From: JBBRCE01 sp038205115
GTDB lineage: Bacteria; Planctomycetota; Planctomycetia; Pirellulales; JBBRCE01
DNA length: 64,000 nt
Reading direction: 5' to 3'
Assembly (NCBI GenBank): GCA_038205115.1
Contig: JBBRCE010000011.1
Coordinates: forward strand, 49,043 to 113,042
Shown: one piece after another, positions 25,901-34,715 of the stretch
How positions within the stretch are numbered: position 1 is the first letter of the stretch
How the letters are laid out: the number at the start of each line of letters is the position of its first letter
Position numbers and translations under genes: made by a program
Notes under the pieces: generated by a model
Told to the model about the DNA's origin: nothing
What the model saw: the letters and a program-made list of their open reading frames with translations, nothing else
Databases searched by the model: none

Positions 25901-28900
25901 CGCCTTGGACCAGCCGCGGAGTTCGCGTTCCAGATCGTCTGCCCGATCCAGCGCCACCAGCATCTGAAACTTCAGCGCTCGCCAAGGTGCGGCTTGCTCC
26001 GCGTCAAAGGCGATTCCGGCATCGAGGTATTTGATGAGCCGCGTGACTTCCGCGGCGGGCGCATCTTTGCGCGCCGCCAAACTCATGAGCGTGATTAGGC
26101 TGCGATGCCTGAGCTGAGCGTCGAAGAATCGCTGATACGCGGCTGCTGGGTCTTCGTCGATTGGCTGCTGCGCTGCAGGTTCGATCTTCTGCGGCGCTGC
26201 GCCCAATTGCTGCCAGGAGAGCGTTCGCACGTTTTCCAGATTGCGATCCAACTTGATATCCAACCAAGCGGCATCCGCGGCCAACCACGGCGCCAGCGGA
26301 TGCTTTTCGGTAGCGAATTTCGCCGCCATTTTCGTCAATCGATCCGCCAAGCCGGTCATGGCTTGCTTTCGGAAATCGGCGCACTTCTGGGCGAGTTCCG
26401 TGCGCGTAAGTTTGTCGGTCTGGCCTTGGTCTTGCAAATCTTTGTTGGCCAGCGCGATGCGATTGGCCAGCATGGCGTCGACCACTCGAATCAGCATTGG
26501 CGTTTGCGCGGCAAGCGCCGACGCGTTGTGATCCTGACTTTCGAAGCGCGGCAGCAAATCGAAGGCCTCTGCTTCCAGTTCCTCGGTCCAGGCGTGCGCC
26601 AACAGCGCGTCCATCAGCGAAGCGAGATCCCAGGCGCGATACTTCTGCGGCGAAACCTTCACGCGTTCGCGGAGCAAGGGCAGTAGCTCCGTGTCGGCGA
26701 ATCGCGCTGCGTAAATTGACTTCAGCGCTTCGCCGAGCGTGTGCTTGTCGTCGTCTTCTTTGTCGTCTGCTTGTTGCCAGCGACCACGGATCTGCGCGGC
26801 GATGGTTTTCCAAAGTTCAATCGGCAACTCGGAGGCGGTGAGCTGCCGACGACCGTCGATTGGCTCGGTGAATTCCAGGCGAGTGCTGAGCGTTTGCCCG
26901 ACGAGCCAACTGATTTGCTGCGGATTGAGTTGCTCGAGTTCGGTTTGCAACAGTTGCAGAAAGTGGCCGCGCAAACGATCGCCGCTCGCACTGTTGTTAA
27001 AACGATAATCGGTGATTCGTTGGGCGAATTCCAATTCCGCTGGCTGCCGGACGAAGTATCGCGCGGCCTCCGCGAGCGGCTCGTACCATTTTTCGTCCAT
27101 TCGCTGGAACGAGACGTTGTAGCAACTGCCTTGCGCAAACGAGATGGCCGCACCCAATTGGGCGCGAGCCGCGGGAGTTAGTGGAGCTTCGATCTGCCCT
27201 GCCTTAAGCCAGGCCAGCGCCAACGCGTGCGCATCGGCCAGCTTGTCGTTAAAAATCAGCGCCGCCAGATGCTGCTGATAGGGAAGTTCAGCATCGGGCT
27301 TGTTTTCGATCCAGGCCGCGGTGAATTTGAGCAGTTCCGGCCAATTCGTTTGAATGCGGTACAAGTCGGCATAGGTGGTGCGTAACTGCTGGTCGGAACC
27401 GATGTCGTGATCTTTGCGCAATTCCAATTGGCGATCGAGCCATTGGTAGGCTTGGTCCGGGTGGCCGATCTGCAACAGTCGGCGTGCCAAATCGGTTTGC
27501 CGATTTTCATCCCAAGGCTGCTTTTCGGCCAACGCGCGGCGAAGTTTCATCGCGGCCTCGCTGTTGCCCAGCGCTTCGTCGAGATTCATCAATCGGTCTT
27601 GCCAGCCGAGCCAGGCCGAGGCATCGGCCGGAAGCTTTTCGAAAACCGGCTTGACGATCTGCAAGAGTTCGTAAAGTTCGGCCGGGCTGCAGACCGGTTG
27701 CGCGTGATCCAACAGGAAGTTGGCCAGATAAACCGCATGGTCCGGCGTGGGCTGAGCCGCAATCAACGCTTTGACTTCTTTAAGCAGAATTTGACGCGAG
27801 TCTTCGTTGCGGCGGATTTCCGCGTCGATGGCCGGTCGCAGCCAGCGAACGCCCGGCTTGCCTGCGGCGAGTTTTTCGGCCTGCTCAAGATGCTGGAAAA
27901 GTTCGTCCCATTGCTGCAGGTGGCACTCCTGGACGATCATCACGATTCGATCGGTGAAATCGGCCGTGCCGTCGGCCACGTGTTGCCGAGCTTTTTGAAA
28001 TGTCGGCACGGGCAGCCGAATCGTAGCGACTGCAGCCTGTTGGTTTTGAGTGGCGAGGATTTCCGCCGCGTATGCCGCTTCGCCCGGTTCGCGCGGAGCG
28101 ACTGTGGTTTCGGCGATCTGCCGGCCTTTGGCGTCGGTGGTGACGATGGATTTTGCCCACCAGGTGTCGGCGATTTTGACAAAGTCGGAGAAGACGTCGG
28201 TCTGGCTGAGTCGGTCATTGTCGAACGTTTCGGTTTTTAGAATCACATGCCGAGAGGTGTCGATCAGGTAGACGATTCGGTATTTGGTGTTGTGGACCCA
28301 GAGCACGAGCCGCGCCTGGTCGTCGGCCACTTTTTCCACGCTGGCGTAATAACTGGGAAATTGCTGATGCAGGGCGCTGAGCGACCAATCGTTGAGCGGC
28401 AGTGGAATTGCGGTCAGATCACGCTCGGTCGATGCCCGCGATTGACCGAGTTGCAGGCTGCTGGAATAAACGGCCCGCTGTGTTTTATCGCAGGTGTTGA
28501 CGATGGTGTCGCCGTCCGTCACGGTGTTGCGTAACGCCCAACCGCGCGGGCCGAACATCAACTGCTGCCGCACTGTTGACGAGGTGCGTTTCCAGTTTGG
28601 ATCCAACGTCCGGCTGACTGTTGTTACTTCGAAGCTTGGCCCCTGATTGCCGGCGACAAATTTCAGCAGCGACTGGGTTCTGAGCAAACTCTTGGAGATC
28701 GCAATGGCTTCGGCCGACCAATGCTCTGGATCGCGCGGGGGCAATTTCGGTTCGAAGGGCGCTGCGCCAAGCGCCGGGAACAATCCGAGCCAAGCGGTGT
28801 ATGAACTTTGCCGACTGGCTTGATAGTGGCCGGACCATGTGTAGAGTTTCTGGCCTTTCCGTCCATCATATTTCAAATCGCTGACATCGAAGCGTAGCTT

Positions 28901-31900
28901 CCCGCTGATTTGTCGATCGGCAAATTCCCCACCGTACTCGTATGCTGACGAACTGGCGCGCACATCGGACAGCGACTTGTTCGCCTCGTATAACGACTCC
29001 GGCTCGTCCGGAATGAATGACAAGTCGTCTCCGCGGCCGAAGACACTGGAGCCCGAAACAGGCGAGGCAATTGATCGATTTTCCTCAGATGACAGCTCAT
29101 GACTCCAGCCGAGATCACCATTGATGTCCCCATTAAACAAATTGCTTTTAAACTTCTCGCCGGACTGGCTGAAACCATCGGATCCGCTCCACTGACCGCC
29201 ACCGAAACCACCGCCGGAACGCCCCTCCTCGAATGACTCGTCATTGGAGAGGACGCCAAGATCGGTGTCGCTGTAGTAATGGTTACCTCCAAACTGGAGT
29301 GTGCCGCTGCCGGCTTTGGTAAATGCCCAGGCTCCGCCGACGTCGCCCAGGCTGCGGCTAATGATGTCCTTTTTGCCGGGCAAGCTTGACAAAAAATTCA
29401 TCGTCTGCCGCCGCGCAACTTGCTGCGGATTGCGTCCGAGCGTAGCTAGTTGCGTCAAAATTTGCCGGCGCAGCGCCAGTCGCCAGTCGCCGGAATGCTT
29501 CATTTGTTGTTGCACCAGCTCGAAGTTAGCGTTGGCTTTGCCCTGCTGGAAGAACTGCTGTCCGTCGCGCATTTCGTAGCGGCGTTTGACGCCAAACCGC
29601 TCGCGGTCGGCGTCGGTTTCCAGCACCAGCAGCGACGTCAGCGGCGTGATGATGTGGAACTCTTCACTCAACGCGATGATTTGATCGTTGATGGCCGCGC
29701 TTTGGCCTTGAGCCAGCAGTTGATCCAGGTGCGATCGCGCCCAAAGGCGCGGAATGAACGAATTGCCTGCTTCGGCGTCCTGGAAGTTCACCTTGGCAAC
29801 GTAGCGAACGGTTTCCGTTCCGCGCCGGCCGGTAACGATCACCTGCCCTTGTTGATCTTTACCCTGCGGTAGATAACGGCCGACCAGAATCTGCTGCGTT
29901 CCGGCCGCCAGATTGGGCAAACGCTCGGGATAGACGGCGGCGACTTTGATATCGCGAAACTCGACGTTGAGATCGCGCAAGCCGGGTTGGGCAATTTCAT
30001 TGAGCAGTTCCAGCGCCACGATCTGCGGTGTTTGTCCGCCGGAAATGGCGCGAACCGATCCGTGTCCGGCGTTGGCAATTCCGCGAAGCACAACTTGCTC
30101 GTGGGTGTTGCCTACCGAGACCGCATGCAGCGTGAGCGCGGCATCGGTTTTTCGGTCGCCCTTGTCAGCCGGCACTTCGGCTTTTTCGGCCAGCAGCTTT
30201 TTGAGTCGGCGGACGAATGCACTCGGATCGCGATCGTGCGCGCTGATGATGCCGTCGCCGATGTAAACCACGTGGGCGCCGGGCGGCGCTTTGCGAAGCA
30301 CGGTCTGATAAGCTTGATCGAGATCGGTCCAGCCGAGCGAAGTCCTCACGTCTAAAAAATCGCGCGATTTGGCGATATTTTCGGCCGTGGGCGGCTGCGG
30401 ATCGAGGCTGGCCCAAGCGGTCGAGGCATCCGTGGCCGCGAGCCAAAAGCGATCTTTCTCGCCTAGCGAAGCCAGCATCGTGCCGACCAGTTCGGCCTGT
30501 TGCTTACGCCGCTCCGAGTCCATCGAACCGGAAGTATCACAGAGTAAAATCAGATTCAGCGGCTGGCCGTCGGGCAGCACTTCGCGCTGCCAGTTGCCAT
30601 CGGCCGTCGGCGGATTGACTTGCACCAGCAGGTAGCCGTCATCGCCGCGACGGTGCGGCACAACCACCACGTCCGACTGCTTGCCATCGATTTCGCAAAC
30701 CATTTCGAAATCGCGATTGGGCGTATATTCTTGCGCGGCAAAACTCACCTGGCCCGAGTGCTCGGTATGCTGTGCGCGAACCGGATGCGTGCTGCACGTG
30801 ACATTCTTGAGCGGCAGCGCCGAGTTGACGGTGACGTTGAGAGACAGTTCGCGGAGCGGCTTGGTGCGTAGCAGGTCGCTGCGCAGAGCGTAGCTGTAGT
30901 GGTATTTATTAGCCCGCAGCGGCAAGACTTGCGTATAAACGATCTTCACGCGCTTTTCCGATTCGGCTTCGATCGGAAACACGCGGGCTTTGAACAGATT
31001 ACCGCTGGTCCACTCGAGCAGGCCGGGGTCGCGTTTTTCGCGCAAGATGGTTTCGTAAATTTCCCGCGCCCGTTGTTTTTCGACAACATCGGCTTCGACC
31101 AGTTCGTTGCCAATCCACATGCCAAAGTTGCTGATTGAGGCGTCTTGCGGCAGCGGAAAATGAAACACGCCCTCCAGCCGCGCTTTGGTGTGATTAACAA
31201 ACGACTCTTCGATGGTGGTGCGGGCGATCTGATCGCGAATCTCCACGCTGACTTTGTGGTAGCCCACGGTCAGCGGCTCGTTTCGGCCATCGACATTCAC
31301 GATCAGCGAACCGAGCGACTGGTTGGCGCTGGTGCCTTCGAACCCGGCCAGCCACTTCGGCCAATCGGCCTGCTTGGTGACGGCAACCAGCTTCTCCACG
31401 CGATCGACACGGACGAACGATTTTCCGGCCGCTGCAAATTTCTGGCTGCCAGCGCGCGGCGCGAGCAATTCGAATTCGACTGCGGTGCCTGGTTTGGCGG
31501 CATTTGCCGCAGCCGGCTGAGGCATGGTGATCTGAACTTCGCCCGTATGCAGCCGCGCTTGCACGGGCGAAATGCATTCCAGCAGCGTGCCGGGCCCCAG
31601 CGTTAATTCCACATCCGAGGTGAGCCGCACTTTGGCGGCGTTTGCGCCGCGAACCTCGGTCCGCAACCAGTCACCGGGCTTGAGCAGCAGCTCGCGCGTG
31701 ACGGGCGTCCAGCGAGTGAAGGTGAGCGGGCGCAGTCCTACAACGCCTTGGGCGTCACTGATTTTGCCAATTCGGCCGTCTTCGGAAAGCGATCCGGCCA
31801 CCGCAAATTTCGCGGGGTCGACGGCTGTGTTCATGGCCAGTAATTGCATTTCCGCCACTGGCGGCCCGCCAGCCGGCGCGGCCGGATCACGCGCCACCAC

Positions 31901-32689
31901 GGCCAGCAGGCGGCCGGTCGCGGCGTCAGCGTAGGCTTCAATCTTTAGTGCGCCGTGCGTCGAAGGCAGGTCGGCGCGATAGACGTCGGCCAGCTTGCCA
32001 TCGTATTCGCCGCGGCCCGTCGGACGAGCGTTAAGCAGCGGCGACGCATCGCTGATATTTAATTCCAACAGCGACAATAAATCCACTTGCTGTTCGGAAT
32101 TCCTAAACCAGGGCGAATCGCCGCTGACAGCCGTGTTGGTCGACTCGTCAATTCGCCACAGTCGCGAGCCGGCGGCAATCCGATAGCGCTGCGCCGTCTC
32201 TTGGTATCGCACCGAACCCGGCGCACTGACCAGCACTTGGGCGGCGCGTCCTTGATGGCTGACGCGCAGCTCAAGCGATGTTGCCGCGCGTAGTTCCGCC
32301 AGCACGCGAGAAAATGGCGCGCCTCGGGCCGGCTTGGAATCGCCAAAGTTGAACCAGGCGCCAACTAGCGCCAGTCCGGCAGCTAACGCGGCCAGAGAGC
32401 GAACCAAAAAAGCAAACATCGGAGACCTCGGTGATGGAGCCGACGCGGGTGTCGGACGTGGAAAATCGTTGGAATTCGAGCAATCTGCAACGGAGTCTGG
32501 TAACGATGGGTCTGGCGGCAAGACGCAGAATGGCTCGGCGGCAGCGTGCGGGCCTTCAAGAAATGCCTCCAGCGAGCGTTCACGCAACCGCGCAAGCGCG
32601 GCGGCATCGATTGGCGCCCAAGGGGCGTGGTCGACGGTGCGCAACAGGTCGTTCAGACGTTGCTGTTCGTGATCTTGCTCGGAAGACAT
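22904..32689 (-). CDS. Giant membrane protein: FecR-like, VIT, vWA and TPR regions (3261 aa)
   Basis: A 3261-residue protein whose N-terminal 90 residues are cytosol-like, followed by one membrane helix (about 91-114). A FecR-like region is at about 330-395 (LKPGDWLRTEVRG ... LHTGEVQITMP). A VIT domain (about 463-590) and a vWA domain with an intact MIDAS (DTSGSMDS, about 718) follow. Residues about 1130-1260 are Gly/Ser/Asn-rich, and about 1550-3250 is an extended TPR-like helical array. The start is 34 bases after the ECF sigma gene on the same strand, so sigma and this protein form an operon. By topology and position it is a candidate anti-sigma factor with an enormous envelope domain. No Shine-Dalgarno is visible. 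Confidence 0.85.
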   Translation of the reverse strand: MSSEQDHEQQRLNDLLRTVDHAPWAPIDAAALARLRERSLEAFLEGPHAAAEPFCVLPPDPSLPDSVADCSNSNDFPRPTPASAPSPRSPMFAFLVRSLAALAAGLALVGAWFNFGDSKPARGAPFSRVLAELRAATSLELRVSHQGRAAQVLVSAPGSVRYQETAQRYRIAAGSRLWRIDESTNTAVSGDSPWFRNSEQQVDLLSLLELNISDASPLLNARPTGRGEYDGKLADVYRADLPSTHGALKIEAYADAATGRLLAVVARDPAAPAGGPPVAEMQLLAMNTAVDPAKFAVAGSLSEDGRIGKISDAQGVVGLRPLTFTRWTPVTRELLLKPGDWLRTEVRGANAAKVRLTSDVELTLGPGTLLECISPVQARLHTGEVQITMPQPAAANAAKPGTAVEFELLAPRAGSQKFAAAGKSFVRVDRVEKLVAVTKQADWPKWLAGFEGTSANQSLGSLIVNVDGRNEPLTVGYHKVSVEIRDQIARTTIEESFVNHTKARLEGVFHFPLPQDASISNFGMWIGNELVEADVVEKQRAREIYETILREKRDPGLLEWTSGNLFKARVFPIEAESEKRVKIVYTQVLPLRANKYHYSYALRSDLLRTKPLRELSLNVTVNSALPLKNVTCSTHPVRAQHTEHSGQVSFAAQEYTPNRDFEMVCEIDGKQSDVVVVPHRRGDDGYLLVQVNPPTADGNWQREVLPDGQPLNLILLCDTSGSMDSERRKQQAELVGTMLASLGEKDRFWLAATDASTAWASLDPQPPTAENIAKSRDFLDVRTSLGWTDLDQAYQTVLRKAPPGAHVVYIGDGIISAHDRDPSAFVRRLKKLLAEKAEVPADKGDRKTDAALTLHAVSVGNTHEQVVLRGIANAGHGSVRAISGGQTPQIVALELLNEIAQPGLRDLNVEFRDIKVAAVYPERLPNLAAGTQQILVGRYLPQGKDQQGQVIVTGRRGTETVRYVAKVNFQDAEAGNSFIPRLWARSHLDQLLAQGQSAAINDQIIALSEEFHIITPLTSLLVLETDADRERFGVKRRYEMRDGQQFFQQGKANANFELVQQQMKHSGDWRLALRRQILTQLATLGRNPQQVARRQTMNFLSSLPGKKDIISRSLGDVGGAWAFTKAGSGTLQFGGNHYYSDTDLGVLSNDESFEEGRSGGGFGGGQWSGSDGFSQSGEKFKSNLFNGDINGDLGWSHELSSEENRSIASPVSGSSVFGRGDDLSFIPDEPESLYEANKSLSDVRASSSAYEYGGEFADRQISGKLRFDVSDLKYDGRKGQKLYTWSGHYQASRQSSYTAWLGLFPALGAAPFEPKLPPRDPEHWSAEAIAISKSLLRTQSLLKFVAGNQGPSFEVTTVSRTLDPNWKRTSSTVRQQLMFGPRGWALRNTVTDGDTIVNTCDKTQRAVYSSSLQLGQSRASTERDLTAIPLPLNDWSLSALHQQFPSYYASVEKVADDQARLVLWVHNTKYRIVYLIDTSRHVILKTETFDNDRLSQTDVFSDFVKIADTWWAKSIVTTDAKGRQIAETTVAPREPGEAAYAAEILATQNQQAAVATIRLPVPTFQKARQHVADGTADFTDRIVMIVQECHLQQWDELFQHLEQAEKLAAGKPGVRWLRPAIDAEIRRNEDSRQILLKEVKALIAAQPTPDHAVYLANFLLDHAQPVCSPAELYELLQIVKPVFEKLPADASAWLGWQDRLMNLDEALGNSEAAMKLRRALAEKQPWDENRQTDLARRLLQIGHPDQAYQWLDRQLELRKDHDIGSDQQLRTTYADLYRIQTNWPELLKFTAAWIENKPDAELPYQQHLAALIFNDKLADAHALALAWLKAGQIEAPLTPAARAQLGAAISFAQGSCYNVSFQRMDEKWYEPLAEAARYFVRQPAELEFAQRITDYRFNNSASGDRLRGHFLQLLQTELEQLNPQQISWLVGQTLSTRLEFTEPIDGRRQLTASELPIELWKTIAAQIRGRWQQADDKEDDDKHTLGEALKSIYAARFADTELLPLLRERVKVSPQKYRAWDLASLMDALLAHAWTEELEAEAFDLLPRFESQDHNASALAAQTPMLIRVVDAMLANRIALANKDLQDQGQTDKLTRTELAQKCADFRKQAMTGLADRLTKMAAKFATEKHPLAPWLAADAAWLDIKLDRNLENVRTLSWQQLGAAPQKIEPAAQQPIDEDPAAAYQRFFDAQLRHRSLITLMSLAARKDAPAAEVTRLIKYLDAGIAFDAEQAAPWRALKFQMLVALDRADDLERELRGWSKADVSTAPWRRLLALLLAERGKLDEAISIFEACQKDQLLTADDYRALSLWYQVQDRREAFEKAKLESYKQLPEGQLNRLVSVARNRWCYSQAPLPSELDESVLLAFRALFEKSSNPENYLSQLREIYGACRDFRLLQMLPDALPGRTPQQIYPFLQTVHSTVLTELRNEATADEIIARIAKLRQAEHSATDLRALDLFEALVERRSAEVLNQPGPHVERCLADLRRAFERKWTSGEQPLMASFLGSLDKLPNDKLRDEQLRELRELQQQSAPGSRERLQISNQLAKTLFWNYDRRDEGLQLLEAEVSAYQAAHAGTKEHPGLWPNQDNAVLGDLVGMYENLNRFAAGEDALNARLVRPEHPQQRRWLTDRLWALYNNALDRRGEVSLGKDEQLLESLIAFGLRQIESATDENIRQDAVTRLVQTFDIAIRGKLRGFEKPLRTFAFEQMPAILKRQTEQYRNTAQSPVQIVREGLGAAEALRYTVERMEQWPDRLQITWNSSWNSMGSELAQNRHFASDAKVENQALEARVLALAIVEIKREMSTRESHSPYIFHKNYGSSDYFWAAKTDDFAKAANEVLAEYKNSGRHCTYIADYFWHGLDRRDRAVEILLLAHRDGVLDQNEQTHLADFLQQRGRYAESIAVLQPLVVAAPEAMSYREMLMRAYFQSKRPQQLDELIKQTDDFYHRGGRWTAENVAAFGQGSIDCERFADAAKYFAEAVSRRQRANPNAGLGDGTLATYYQGLAVAESARGRTNQAVDAASAAIVCWPPRSNQRTSALLTLARVIHEAKDLDAYVKTLDEQAAASGKDSPLLRKQVGLEYQTRGKMELAAQQLELARQLQPADQEVYLALIQCYVALGKTDAANQTLLAQLDFNRHNLKLYEQLAERLKSNEAEAERAATNIIEAAPTEAENHQAMAALREKQNRWDDAIEHWQQVAELRRLEPTGLLKLAAAQIHQMKFDAARKSIETLNKTEWPSRFGMELQGEHGIPWLQSQLKNK

Positions 32690-32723
32690 GGGGAAACAGG
32701 GGCGAAAGTGTGAGAACGGGATT

Positions 32724-33542
32724 TCAGTTTTTGAGTGTCGAGATCGATTCGCGCGTCAGTTGCTGGAACTTCTGTCGAAATTCGCGGCGGGCGCGGGCCA
32801 ATTTGGATTTGACGGCGTCGGGGGACAGGCCGGTTTCGACGGAGATTTGCTCCAGCGTGAGGTCGTCGAGGTATTTGGCGGCGAGCAGCGAAGCATAGTC
32901 CACGTCCATCTCGGCCAGCACCGCACGCACCAGTTCCGCCAACTCGCGCCGCTCGCACGGATGAGCCGCGGACGTTGCATCGTCGAATAACTTGTGCAGG
33001 CTGGCCGCGTTGGTTTCGACGAGCGATTGCAAACGCTGCCGGCGGCTGATCTGCCGCCAATGTGCCCTGGCCTGATGATGAGCGATGCCGGCGAGCCAAT
33101 TCCATAACGTCCCTCGCTGCGGATCGAAATTGCTGGCCGACCGCGCGGCGGCCAAAAATGTCTCTTGCACGACATCGCAAACGGCCGCAGCGTCGGCGCC
33201 GAGCAACCGCGCGACGTAGCGCCACACGGCCGCGCTGTACGCATCGTACAGTGAGGTCCAAGCATCGCGGCTGCCTGCGCGGAGGCCGCCGATCACGGCT
33301 GTTTGCTGATCGGAATCGAGCAAGTCATTGACTCGTTGGTTTGGAAAACGTCTGTCGCGTATGTTGTCAGACGCCCGGTTTTGCGTTTCCCGTTGCTTTT
33401 GCTGTTGATAACTTGGCGCTGAGGCCGGCAGAGGTGTCGATGTTTTTCTGCTTTGCCTGGAAAATGACCCTTGCCGGGTCGATTGTGGGCAAAACGGCTG
33501 AAAAATTGCGAATAAGTGGCATGTTTCCGGGCTCGCCGCCAC
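32724..33542 (-). CDS. ECF-type RNA polymerase sigma factor
   Basis: Region 2 begins near LRAGSRDAWTSLYDAYSAAVWRY and contains DVVQETFLAAAR (region 2.2-2.3) and GTLWNWLAGIAHHQARAHWR. Region 4 shows YLDDLTLEQISVETGLSPDAVKSKLARARREFR, a complete helix-turn-helix. The frame opens with a GTG at 33542, but the first 73 residues are Arg/Ser/Gln-rich and unlike the family. A TTG at 33323 just before region 2 is an alternative start, giving about 199 residues, the normal size. Neither has a good ribosome site. The downstream gene encodes the giant FecR-like membrane protein, the expected place for an anti-sigma factor. The pair may direct its own promoter. Confidence 0.85.
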   Translation of the reverse strand: MAASPETCHLFAIFQPFCPQSTRQGSFSRQSRKTSTPLPASAPSYQQQKQRETQNRASDNIRDRRFPNQRVNDLLDSDQQTAVIGGLRAGSRDAWTSLYDAYSAAVWRYVARLLGADAAAVCDVVQETFLAAARSASNFDPQRGTLWNWLAGIAHHQARAHWRQISRRQRLQSLVETNAASLHKLFDDATSAAHPCERRELAELVRAVLAEMDVDYASLLAAKYLDDLTLEQISVETGLSPDAVKSKLARARREFRQKFQQLTRESISTLKN

Positions 33543-33629
33543 AAAACGGTTCGATTTTTCTTGCCGAAAAACGGCTTCGCCACGATAATTGAGAATCTGC
33601 CCCCGCTACGATCCTTTCGACTGCCATTG

Positions 33630-34715
33630 ATGATTGTTCGCTGCTGCGTCTTTGTCGGATTGCTGCTCGCCGCGCTGCCGGTCCGGGCGACGCATATCCC
33701 CACGGACCCGTACTATACCCCCTACCAGGTCCCCTACGAAAACAATCTGGGACTGACCACCGCCTGGGATTACAGCACGGGCTCGGCGTCGGTGATTGTG
33801 GCCGTGGTCGATACCGGAGTTGTCAGCACCACGCCCGAACTGTCCGGGCGACTGCTGCCCGCGCTGTCTGCCGTGACTGATCCGCAAGGCAATCCGGTAG
33901 CGCCGATGTCCGATGCCACGCTGGCGAACAACTCGCTGTTGCGTCACGGCACTTATATGGCGGGCATCATTGGCATGTCGTTGGACAACGGCGTGGCCGG
34001 CGCCGGGGTGGGCAACTTTACCATCCTGCCGATTACCGCCACCAACGCCAACGCCAACAATAGTTCGGATTGGGTGGGCAACGCCATTCGTTTGGCGGCC
34101 GATCGCGGCGCGCGGGTGATTAATGTTTCGCTTTCGACGCTCGACTACAGCGTGCTCGATGCCGCGGCTGCTTATGCCCGCACCAAAGGCGCGTTGACAT
34201 TTGTAGCTGCCGGCAACAGCAATTCGCTGATCACCAACCGCAGCGGATTCACTTCGCTGATTTTTGTCAGCGGCGTGGACGCCAACGGCAACCATTGGCA
34301 AGACTCGGATTATGGGCCGTTTGTGAATCTTTCCGCTCCGGCCGATCACATCCTGGCCACCAATGCCACGCTTTCGACCGACGGTTCGTTGATCAGCAAT
34401 TATGTGCAGGTCGACGGCACGAGCTCCGCGTCGGCCTTAGTGGCCGGCGCGGCGGCACTAGCGTTTTCGATCAATCCGAATCTGACGCCCGAACAAGTCC
34501 AGTCGCTGTTGTATGCGACGGCCGATCAACCTGCCGGCGGCACGTTGCCCAATGGCGCGACTTACTCGGACGTTTACGGCGCTGGGCGGATCAACATCGG
34601 TTCGTTGGCGATTGCCGCGGTGGCGACCGTTCCGGAGCCCAGTTCGGTGGCGCTGTTGGCCGGCGGCACTTTGCTGTTGCCGCTGCTGGTGCGATCGCGG
34701 CGTAAACGCAGTTAG
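33630..34715 (+). CDS. Secreted S8 subtilase with PEP-CTERM sorting signal
   Basis: The ATG at 33630 gives a signal peptide (about 1-20, ending LPVRATH). The catalytic residues are Asp61 (VVDTG), His106 (HGTYMAG) and Ser265 (GTSSAS), with oxyanion Asn196 (AAGNSN). The 361-residue protein has no room for an inhibitor-type prodomain. The C-terminus is a textbook PEP-CTERM tail: VPEPSS at 334-339, a hydrophobic helix, then RSRRKRS, which targets the protein for exosortase processing. No exosortase is in the window. The stop overlaps by four bases the stop of the convergent TPR gene. It is divergent from the sigma gene. Confidence 0.92.
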   Translation: MIVRCCVFVGLLLAALPVRATHIPTDPYYTPYQVPYENNLGLTTAWDYSTGSASVIVAVVDTGVVSTTPELSGRLLPALSAVTDPQGNPVAPMSDATLANNSLLRHGTYMAGIIGMSLDNGVAGAGVGNFTILPITATNANANNSSDWVGNAIRLAADRGARVINVSLSTLDYSVLDAAAAYARTKGALTFVAAGNSNSLITNRSGFTSLIFVSGVDANGNHWQDSDYGPFVNLSAPADHILATNATLSTDGSLISNYVQVDGTSSASALVAGAAALAFSINPNLTPEQVQSLLYATADQPAGGTLPNGATYSDVYGAGRINIGSLAIAAVATVPEPSSVALLAGGTLLLPLLVRSRRKRS

